Shown here: positions 8,798 through 17,657 of the stretch, piece by piece
Layout: each line of letters opens with the position of its first letter
Numbering within the stretch: position 1 is the first letter of the stretch
Assembly: GCA_013054445.1 (NCBI GenBank)
Contig: JAAMPI010000749.1
Coordinates: 1-26,689 of the forward strand
Direction of reading: 5' to 3'
Length of the DNA: 26,689 bases
From: Cudoniella acicularis
Taxonomy: Eukaryota > Ascomycota > Leotiomycetes > Helotiales > Helotiaceae
Notes under the pieces: generated by a model
The model's input: the letters and a program-made list of their open reading frames with translations, nothing else
Database searches by the model: none
Told to the model about the DNA's origin: nothing
Program-made: the position numbers and the translations under genes

Positions 8798-11700
8798 TTA
8801 TACTAAGGCAGGTCTCCTATACTCTTTTAATAACGTAACTATACTATTATGCCCTTTTTCTTCCGCTCGCCAAAGAGGCGTCCGACTATATTGATCCCTT
8901 AAATTAACGTCGACCTGGCCTGTCTCGAGTAGTAGCTTAACCATAGCCTCGTGCCCTCCTAATACTGCTTGGAAAAGCGGCGTCCGACCATCTTGATCCT
9001 TTAAATCGACGTCGACCTGGCCTATCTCGAGTAGTAGCTCAACCACGGCCTCGTGCCCTTCAGATGCAGCATACCAGATCGGCGTCTGGCCGTCACTGGC
9101 TATCGTGTTGACGTAGATATCGGGGGCAGTAAGCAACTGGGCTACTACCCCTTGAAGTCCGAAGTGTGAAGCAAGGTGGAGATTATCAAGTCTTGGAGGA
9201 CTTGTCCAAGGCCTAAGCACTCTCCAATACACTAGCTCCCAGCTCATATATCGGTCAGCCTGAGTATTACAGAGTTCCAAGCCTAACGCTATCAAAGAAT
9301 CGTCCTCTAGAATCATAGCAGCTCGGAAATGGACAGTCCAGTTCATTGCTGAGTACTCGAGAAAATCATATCTAGAGACAAGTTGGTCGATTTCCTCATG
9401 TCCTATAGATGAACTTTTCCTGTGGAACTCTTCCAGTCGCAAAAACCAAATGCAAATATAGGCAAGAAGGACGTTTGAGTCTTGTATAGTGAGTGAATGC
9501 TTCCAAATCCCACAAGAAGTGAGAGTAGAAGATGAGAGATTTTCTTGAGCTATTAGGAACTCTTTTGCAGTTTGATGAATCAGAAAGACTTTCTTATCAA
9601 CGATACTAACAAAAAGACCGCAGAGATCTCGAATAGTACGCTCGAGTTGCTCACTCTCTTGGAGCTCAATATTCTCGTAGGTACTTGTTTCTTCTGTGAT
9701 ATATAACGCGACACTAGTCTCGTTGAGGGAGAGTGGCCTTACAGCGGCAACAACGATTTGAAGTAATCTCTTCGCCAGCTTTTGGTCCCTGCTTTTCCGT
9801 AGGATTGCGTCGTAAGCCGCTTCCACAGTTGTGGGAAGTTCCTGTAAGAGATTCTGTGCCATTTTTGTGTCAATCCTAGGCTCTGATGCGATTTTGTCGA
9901 AGATGAGGTGTAGCCAGAGGTATGTTCGATTTTCCACCTTCAAAAGCCCTCGAAGAAGTTGCTCTCGCGCTTTTGAGCTGGCGATCTGGTGACCTAATCG
10001 GGTTACCCGAGCTCTTATAACCCGATCAATTTCTGAACGAAGGTATTTTGATTGATTCTCCCCTTTCAGTCGAATACCAGGAATATCGGCAATGAGACTA
10101 TCAAATTCCTTTTCGATATCCCAGTATGGTCGACTTGTAATGAAGAATTTGAAGTTCTTCGTAGAATTCCCTTCAAGCCTCTTGAGCTTTCCGATAAGGC
10201 TCCGTTGTTCTGTGCTTTGACACTCATCAAGGGCGTCCAATAGAAAAATGATCTTGCCGCAATCAGGATCCAGAGCAATACCCTGAGCAATTTCCCACAT
10301 GATTTCGAAGTTTTGTGATATTTTGTCTTTGTCCTTTCGAAAGGCTGGGAGGGCATGTCTGATGGCTTTTGCCTCGGTCTCAGACTTGAAAAGCTGATGC
10401 AACAAGGCGGCCAGGGCTCTCACAGGGCTTCGCTGCTCCTCAGATGATTCCTTAAAGAAGAAATAGCAAATGGTCGTATCGTTTGGTGCCGAGTCTAGTA
10501 GACGCTCATCTACAAGTGCCCTAGAGAGTACGGATTTCCCACAGCCTGGATCTGCGGTTACCCATAATAAACAAGAGGTAGATTTGTCACGCCAATTGCG
10601 AAACCTCTCATCACCAAGGCACCAGAGACACGTTCTGGCTTCTCTTTCAGGATTCACGTTCTTCTGCGTCTCATAGTTGGAAGTGCGAAATGCTTGGAGG
10701 CATTTCTCTTGCTCGTCTGATCGGCGCCATCTTCCCAGTTGCTGCACAATCTTGTTCCCAACTGTATCAAATAAAATCAGTCTATATATAGTACGTTATC
10801 CTGTCTCACTGAGGTTATAATTCAAGAGTACGGAAATTTCTTGATCGTTAATAGAAGGTGACGAATACGCTTGAAAGATTAAATTAGGTGTGTATAATAA
10901 CATGCCAAAACGTAAGTAACTGAGATGCAAGGTATGAACTACTTTCTCCTAACATGCACACAGGGGTGCATCTGCCCTAAACTCAAACATTTAGAGATTA
11001 CGTACTTTGCTCGATCGGAGGCAGATCCATAACACGTTGTCCAGGAATGACAAGCAGAAGTTCCTTTGCATATGCTGCTGCGGTTGCTGCAGCATATGGC
11101 TGCCAGATCTTGTTTTTGTGGGAATCGGCATAGTCGCAGATACCTCGAATGACGAGGCAGGGGAATAAGTCCATCAAGCCTAAAAGGAAAGTCAGATACG
11201 AAAATTTTACAGGAAGAGTTTAAAAATTCACCTGCAGCTTCCATTTCAAAGCACATAATCTTCTCCTTCTGTGCTCACATATCTCTTAAGGTTGCGTCCT
11301 TTAATACTTGATCTGCCGATCCAATGGCTCCATAATGTATGATGGGAGCACTGCCACGTCGGTCCTTGTGGTCCTTCCTTTTCACAAGATTAACACCAAG
11401 GGATCCATAGCAAGCTTTGCACGACTTCCTCTCGTTTACGTGAACGACGTCCGACTTTAAAAGTCGGTCCTTCGCCGAACCCGGATGCTGGAACTTTGTA
11501 GCCATGAGCGGATTTTCTGACATCACTTTCGATAGCTTCTCAGAGATCTTATGACCTTTCCGTTCATGCTGGCCCTGTAGCATGGCAACTGCATTCAAGA
11601 CTATATTCGGGGGTTTGTTGAGTTTGCCCCCGATATAGATGAATTCTTTTCCCTGCACCGACTTGCCAAAATCGTACTGTACGACAGCTTCCGTAGACTT

Positions 11701-12262
11701 TGAATGTAGGCTTATCACAACATCGCCGAGTCTGATATCTCTTGTGTCTTCAAAATCATCTTCTTCGGAGTCCTCGCCCGAGTCGTTTGTTGTTAAGCTC
11801 GTCGTCGTTGTGACTGTCCCTTCCCACCAAGTCTTGCATTGGCTTTGGAGATGGATCGCGGTTGGGAAGCAATCGCTGTCGCTTAGCTGGCCTTGGAATT
11901 TCATCCTCGGATTCGCCGCTTTCAGCGTCATTGTTGTTCGCAGCACCATAATATGGTGCCCCACCACCAACACCAACCATCAATCCGAATCTGACAGCTT
12001 TGAAGCTGCGGATCATATCTTTTGCGACGGTGGCAGCAGAAGCCTTGCCCGTCGTCTCTGCGGGTAGGCAAGCAATCACCACATTATGAGTACCAATCCT
12101 GCCAAGAAGGTATGAATTCGTGTCTTGAGAATCGGCCGCTGGAAGAACTGGATGTTCTTCATCTAACATCGCCGCTGCGGCGACCAACTCGGTCTTTGGC
12201 AAAGCACATATCCACCCAACCGTATAATCACCGTGCGTGAATTGTCGAGGAGTTTCAGCCAT
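8798..12262 (-). CDS. Fungal NLR: PNP_UDP-NACHT-ankyrin protein, with one in-frame stop
   Basis: STAND-type receptor of the class linked in fungi to allorecognition and regulated cell death. My model has exons 12262-11828, 11772-11232, 11179-11006 and 10761-8798, about 1037 codons. The N-terminus ([57 protein letters not shown]) is a nucleoside-phosphorylase-like domain, residues 1 to about 385. NACHT follows: Walker A DPGCGKS near 458 and Walker [10 protein letters not shown] near 560. Ankyrin repeats fill roughly residues 907-1037. The 55-nt intron 11773-11827 rests on frame and a CTTAAC branch-like site; its donor GTGGGA is weak. A TGA at 11277-11275 (codon about 311) interrupts the frame between ATLRDM and AQKEKI, inside the conserved phosphorylase domain. 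Either the gene is dead, the base is wrong, or an unusually short 39-nt intron (GTATTA to CACAG) removes it. The start at 12262 matches the family N-terminus. It lies between two PKS remnants on the same strand. Confidence 0.85.
8877..9110 (-). repeat. Ankyrin repeat units with a 102-bp period
   Basis: Units start at 8877, 8979 and 9081 on the plus strand, exactly 102 bp apart (34 codons, one more than the canonical 33). The first two units are nearly identical over the segment from GGCGTCCGAC to CTCGTGCCC. In protein terms [39 protein letters not shown] and [15 protein letters not shown] line up, with [12 protein letters not shown] against [12 protein letters not shown]. The repeats belong to the 3' end of the NLR gene. 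Confidence 0.85.
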
Positions 12263-12809
12263 GCTCAGCCTTGTGGGAAAAGTTCATGTTTCGGGTCTTA
12301 TTTTGTTACGAAGATAAGTCATTAATTGATCAGGTCATGAAGAGATTATTACTTACTTGTGTTTCATTTTCTGAAGGGACGGAATTTGCCTCCGTTCGAA
12401 GCGTTTCTAGGTTGGAAATCGTGAAGATTGCTTCGCGCGTATCTTTCAGACAGGCTGGTGACATGCAGTCACAGGGATTATTTTCAGCCCAGTGTCCAAT
12501 CAATATTGTTGGGTGGCGCAAACGTCAATTCTAGAAAATCCCTTAGAAGATCTATTTTTAGAATCCTTGTGCTATACTAACAGCTACTTACTCGACAAAA
12601 ACAAGAAAATAATTCAAATGCATGTAGAAAAGAAAACGGTTTTGCAAATGACTGTGTGGTTAAGTCCACATTGGCATAATTTTACGTCACGTGCGAGATA
12701 TCATCAATCAATTTCAGGAGAGGAAAAGAAGGAGTCCTACGATAAATCGTAGGCGAGGAACAAAAAGGCGCACTCGCTAGTAGGAGGGAGTAGGAGTAGG
12801 CGGGGGGAT
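12263..12809. other. NLR upstream region
   Basis: No coding sequence is recognised. It should carry the NLR promoter and 5' leader. A perfect 8-bp inverted repeat with a 2-bp spacer (CCTACGAT, AA, ATCGTAGG) lies at 12736-12753. PKS homology stops at about 12810. Confidence 0.45.
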
Positions 12810-14110
12810 CTATTTAACTAACGCGAATCAAACGAATGTAATCCGCGGAGACTCAGTCCCTATTTTTCCATAGACAAAGTCATTAACACTCAAGTCAGTT
12901 TTATTTGAAACTGTAAAGGTTCAGTGAACATGCCGAATTGGTCACTCACAGAGAGTATAGGCCAAATCAGATAGCTTGATAGACATAGAAGGGTTGATTG
13001 GATGCTTGCTGATCTTGTCACAATAAGTACGAAGGGACGCCCCGTCATTTGCCGATAACATCAAACTGTATAGTCTTATAGACTCATCACCAACGAAAGG
13101 GTCATCGCTATCGGTGGGACTAGAAATTAAAATGAGGAGACGCAAAGATGCGAAAGTATTAGCCTCCTCTACCATAACGTGGAAATTCGATCCGCCATAT
13201 CCAAAAGAATTAACACTCGCCAGTTTTATTCCTCCTTTCGGCCATAGTATAGCAGTCCTTATTGCTCGAACTCCGAGGGCTTTGAAGTCAATTTTTGGCA
13301 GTATAGTAAATAGTGTACGGAACTGAATACTGAATTACCCGCATCGAGTGGTAATCATAAGTGAATTTTTATCTGATTATATATTTTGAATCGCCTTAAA
13401 TAGCTAGACAAGTAGATATACCCCACTTGACTATGTAGGATATTTTAGTAGCTGCCGCACGCCCATTCCGTATGAATTCCGTTTACCATTTACCACACTG
13501 ATTTTTGGATTTGGAGTTACAAAGGTAGGATTTGGGAATAGCGCCATGTTTAATAGAGAGAATATTTTTCTAAGAGACCGGAGATGCCGGCAGATGGCTC
13601 CGAATGTCTAACATTGCTCTTGATCTACCAATGGAAGAGTAGTTAGGCTGACTCTTATTGGAATACGATAATATTTTGTGGGTGTGAAATAGGGGCTCGC
13701 TTACTGAGCCGATGATCAGGGGCTGGTCTAGGGGGCGCGACTCTGCAAAAGCTGAGGCAAGTCTACCAACCTTTGCTGGATCTCTAGCCTAATGAACAAA
13801 AACCCATAAAGTCCGCATATCCGCATGTTTAATGAAATTCTTCATATGAATAAGACAAAAAATAAAATTCTGAACGTACCAACGTTCCTGTGCCATGACA
13901 TTCTAGATATGCTGTTTCATGAAAATTCTTGATCCCCGCGTTTGCGTACGCTGATCCAATAGCTGCCGCTTGAGCTTCTGTATTAGGACTTGCAATTCCG
14001 GGAGTTCGTCCATCACTATTAGTAGCTGTGCCGCGAATAACGACGCGGATCGAATCGCCACCTTGGATAGCATCGGCCAGTCGCTTCAGAATAAGTGCGC
14101 TGCTGGATCT
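12810..14110 (-). pseudogene. HR-PKS ketosynthase remnant (KS and KS-AT linker)
   Basis: Reading down from 14098, the minus strand encodes [31 protein letters not shown] and [10 protein letters not shown], the KS motif with the first catalytic His. A family-typical intron follows (13879-13789, GTACGT to CATTAG), in phase, then DPAKVGRLASAFAESRP and PLIIGSV. The next 300 bp are badly decayed, with traces of GISGLL and ILSIKHGAIP in different frames. From about 13310 the frame recovers: KALGVRAIRTAILWP, ASVNSFGYGGSNFHV, LMLSANDGASLRTYC and IKLSDLAYTLCE. Stops follow at 12944-12942, 12923-12921 and 12830-12828, while the downstream FVYGK and TESPRITFV still match the linker and the start of AT. 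The Cys active-site segment upstream is not recognisable. Several stops stand where Arg (CGA) is expected. Confidence 0.85.
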
Positions 14111-14824
14111 AAGTTAGCATTGCGTTGCCCGCCGAGCGAAGATGTCGTATCGTGAGCCGAAAAGTACTACTGACCTATGACGCCGAGGTCGGGGGGAGGG
14201 TGTGGTAAATAAGGGCGAGAACTAAAAGCACTGTGCCGACTTGGGGAGTGGCAAAGGCTAGGAGTAATTTGGAAAGTCATGGTGCATATTGCTTGCCTAC
14301 AAACGATATTTAATCATCCACCGATATCAAAATGAATCTCATCAAACTTCGATGTTATAAAACGTCTAAATAAGCATAAACTCGCATAGGTATGCATCCC
14401 CCGAGTATACGAAAAGCATATAGCCTTACAGGTAATCTTACTGCACATCTGCAACCTTCTTACATGGGAAAAAGATCAGGGCAGAAGTGCCGTTCAAGTG
14501 CATATATGTATATGCTGTGGCTCGGGACTTGAGCTTAGCAAAGCAATGTATCTCGGTGTCTAGGTAACTTTATTACAAATCAAAAGTAACCTCTTACTAA
14601 TAATTTGTCAGCTCCGACATTCGGTAAAACTTTGCGCGATTTGAGCGGGTAACATATGCTTAGTGTCTTATCCATCCGCCCTACATAGAATACAGTTGAG
14701 CGGGATCCGATTCCTGATATGTGCTGTTCTCATTAACGCAACAATTTTCACTCTTTCAATTGAAGTTCTTTGCCATTAGCAATTCTATTGTCTGTACCTT
14801 TAACAGTCCAAAGTCATTCTCTTA
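14111..14824. other. Intergenic region between KS remnant and ketoreductase
   Basis: I looked for the N-terminal part of the KS (the cysteine motif) on the minus strand and did not find it. The part near 14824 should contain the ketoreductase promoter. Nothing else is recognised. Confidence 0.45.
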
Positions 14825-15679
14825 ATGGCCCCAACTATCGTCTTAGTCAGCGGTGCCAATAGGGGCTTGGGCAAAGGACTCGTCGAGATCTACCTTAGCA
14901 AACCGGATCACATCGTCATCACTGCAAATCGCAATCCTGAGCACCCTACCTCTAAAGCTCTCTCTCACCTGCCAACCGGACCAGGCACCCAACTTATCGT
15001 TGTTAAAACCGATGCAAAGGTCGAAGCAGACCCTTTCGAGGCGGTGAAAAAGCTTACTACGGAGCATAGTATTGACCACATCGACCTCGTGATTGCCAAC
15101 GCTGGAGTATCATACATTTATCCGAAGGTTTCGGAACTCAAAATCTCTGATTTGCAAGCACATATTGAACCAAACGTTTATGGTGTAGTTTGGCTATACC
15201 AAGCCACGCTGCCATTGCTTCTGAAATCAAAAAATCCGAAGTGGGTGACCATCGGCTCATCCACAGGATCGATTGAGGTATGTAATCCGATTCCCTGAAT
15301 TGATTATGATAGCTAACCTTGAAGTAAAATTCACAGTAAGAAAATGATCCCCTTTTCGTAAAATATAAATGACTTACAAATGCCTCCCAGGAATCAACTT
15401 TCAATCCCCAACGCAGCCTACGCGCCGTCAAAAGCTGCTATCCACTGGCTTACTAAGAGGATGAACGGGGAAGAGGAACAGCTCAACGCTTTCGTCATCG
15501 ATCCTGGCTGGTGTCAGACTGATATGGGCAACACAGGTGCCCACACGTTTGGGATGGAGCAGGCTCCTGTGACAGTCGAGGATTCTTGTACCAAGATGGT
15601 GAAGTTGATTGAGACGGCTACGAAAGAGTCACACGGTGGGAAGTTATGGGGCCATGAGGGTGAACAACAAGCTTGGTAG
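14825..15679 (+). CDS. NOR-1-like short-chain dehydrogenase/ketoreductase, exons out of phase
   Basis: Classical SDR of the group that includes the aflatoxin ketoreductase Nor-1/AflD, NAD(P)H-dependent and cytosolic. Exon 1 (14825-15277) begins MAPTIVLVSGANRGLGKG with the TGxxxGxG-type cofactor loop. It continues with IDHIDLVIANAGVS (NAG motif) and VTIGSSTGS, which supplies the catalytic Ser. A clear intron, GAG|GTATGT to CTCCCAG, spans 15278-15390. Exon 2 supplies AAYAPSKAAIHWLTKRM (YxxxK) and VIDPGWCQTDMGN, and ends GEQQAW at 15679. The expected frame of exon 2 (NQLSIPN) starts one base after the acceptor, so the exons as written join out of phase and would stop soon after. This is a one-base lesion, a sequencing error, or an unusual splice. 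The gene lies about 0.7 kb from the KS remnant and may be a leftover tailoring enzyme of the same cluster. Confidence 0.82.
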
Positions 15680-16545
15680 ATGGCAGACTGTCGTTCTGCC
15701 TTCGATGGAGAGAGGCGCTGATGACAATATACTGCTTTCATGCTAATATTGCCTTTTCTTGGGAGGTATTTTAAATTTAGGTTGGGCTCGAGTGATGGGT
15801 TAAGAACAGCCTATTGTATAACCTGAATCCTAACCTGCATGAAATCTGTTTCTATTTAGAATGGTGAGCAGGGCTGTCTTATCAGCAATACTTGGTGAGC
15901 TAAGGTGAGTAAGGGTGAGGCGAAGCTAGGAAGCAGGTGAGTAGAGGTGAGTAACAGTAAATGGTGGCAGAGCCAGCCTAGGCATTTATTGAGAGGCTAT
16001 TTTAGCACCTGAAGGGGTTCATTTTAGTTCCCTTAGAGGTCCTGTTACACTTCCCTTGACTAAAGTACGCGCAGGTCCAATTTTGTCCGGAACCATCTAC
16101 ATTCGCTTATATATATAGAATAAAGTTAAGTAATTCAGCCTCATCGTTCTATAACGTCTCCTCAACGTCTACGGGGGTGATTTTATGTCATATAAATTTC
16201 AGGAATACTTAGTTTACTTTTTTTTGCTTCGGATCTCTTGATACTATACTTTACCCGCGTGTTTCTTTTCTCTTTCTCTTAGTTTTATTCCTGCCTGTAG
16301 AAGGCGAGGGGCTAAGGTAGTCTAACGGCGGGTTGGTTCACGTAAATTTGCTATTCTATTTGGAAGGAGGGTTGTACTAGTTCTATCTTAGCAGATAGCT
16401 AGTATAACTAGTTCGCCGGCTAATCGTTATAAGGTTTATATAGCTACGAGATTACGTCACGAAGGGCTCACACTAAGGCTGGAGAAGGGTCATGTTAGGG
16501 ACAATCGTATCTGCTATTCTAAACACTGCGACTACAAACTATCTC
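15680..16545. other. Intergenic region with GGTGAG repeats
   Basis: No gene is recognised. GGTGAG recurs irregularly at about 15862-15955. The following part, to about 16200, contains TATATATAGAATAAAG and could be the tail of an old LTR, but I cannot define its ends. Confidence 0.4.
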
Positions 16546-17657
16546 TTACAAACATTGCGAATAATACTCCCCAGAGCTAGTACAAGTAAACCCCGCCGCA
16601 CAAACCGTACTCCCCAGCCAGTTTTTCCCGCCACACTACCCATAATGCGCTACTGGCGTAACCGCTGAATCCCCACTACTCGCAGGGGCACTACTAGCTG
16701 CCGCCGGCGCCACCACCTGAGTCTCCGAACTCACACTCGTCGTCGCCGCAGCAACCTGAGTCCCCGAATTCACACTCGTCGCCGCTGCAGCGCCCTGAGT
16801 CCACATATCCGTACTTGCCGGGCCCGTCGGCGTCTCATCAATAACATCCTTTGCGCGGACACAGCCACTCTTCGCTGTAATGGCCGCTGGACATGCCACC
16901 TGTTTAAAATTGACAGTTGGGTTGTCTGATTCGCCGAACCAATCGAACCGCCAGTAGCAGCCTTCTTTAAGGGCATCGGGAAAGGCGTCGCATTGGGAGC
17001 GGGAGGAAATACCGCCGTATTGGGCACCCCAGCCTGTGGAAGGCGTTCCCCATTCAGTCTAACAGCCGTTAAAAATACCGAAGCCGCCGCCGGGAATCTA
17101 TTCAGGGAGTCAGTTAAAAGAAAAAGGAGGAAAGGGGAAGGTGTGCTGCGAATAGCTTCACTTTGGCACAGTGATAGTATGACGAAAAGAGGAAGAAGAG
17201 AACAGAAGACTTACAGAAATATCAAACTGATCAGCTGCTAAATCTGATCCTGTATTCGTCGCCTGAACCACCATCTTCTTCCCCATTGCAGCCCCACTTG
17301 TAAACGTCAACTCATAACAAGCACAACACCATTCACTTTCATCGCCCCCACTAATGGTCGTCGCTGCAAACCCATAAGCTAGTGTCTCGCTCACTGCCCA
17401 TGGGCTTTGATTTGAGCACATGTATGCTTCGCCGCCGGCGCAGCCGGATACTGCATTATAGTTTGATAGCGGTTGATCCTTTGCATCGCAGGAGGATACA
17501 GGGTTAGAGCCGCTGGCAAGAGTTATTTTTCCAGGCCATCCGCAAGAGGCTTTGCAGCAGTCCAGTAGCGAGTAGTTTTGCTAGCGCCGTTAGGTTAGGC
17601 ATCGACTTGGAGGAAGAAGGGGAGGAGGGCGAGGAGGGTGGATTTCGGGAGAATCAT
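16546..17657 (-). pseudogene. GH45 endoglucanase with C-terminal CBM1, inactivated
   Basis: Secreted endo-beta-1,4-glucanase of family 45 that cuts amorphous cellulose. The start at 17657 gives a signal peptide (MILPKSTLLALLPFFLQVDA). Exon 1 contains TTRYW, DCCKASCGWPGK with the catalytic Asp, WCCACYELTF and ADQFDIS, which carries the second catalytic Asp. An intron at 17098-17214 (GTAAGT to AATAG) leads in phase to IPGGGFGIFNGC, then [14 protein letters not shown] and GCYWRFDWF. An Ala/Thr/Ser linker and a CBM1 (HYG-CGGKNWLGSTVC to YYSQCL) complete it. The lesions are TAA at 17597-17595 just after the signal peptide, a one-base loss near 17562 in the RYWD motif, TAG at 17061-17059 after NGC, and TAG at 16638-16636 where CBM1 has Gln. 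Each stop replaces a plausible Gln codon. The catalytic and CBM1 Cys pattern is otherwise kept, so the decay is recent. Confidence 0.9.
16715..16800 (-). repeat. 39-bp tandem repeat in the cellulase linker
   Basis: Units begin at 16715, 16754 and 16793 on the plus strand, 39 bp (13 codons) apart, each starting with (A/C)CCTGAGTC. They encode [26 protein letters not shown] and a diverged [13 protein letters not shown] in the linker between catalytic domain and CBM1. Confidence 0.8.

Noticed and set aside
12736..12753. Perfect 8-bp inverted repeat as a terminator or operator
   Set aside because: Short palindromes of this kind are expected by chance and such terminators are not used by fungal Pol II genes.
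16546..17657. TAA and TAG read as glutamine (altered genetic code)
   Set aside because: All three cellulase stops replace Gln, but other genes in the window end with TAA or TAG and use CAA/CAG normally, and the cellulase also has a one-base deletion. A pseudogene is simpler.
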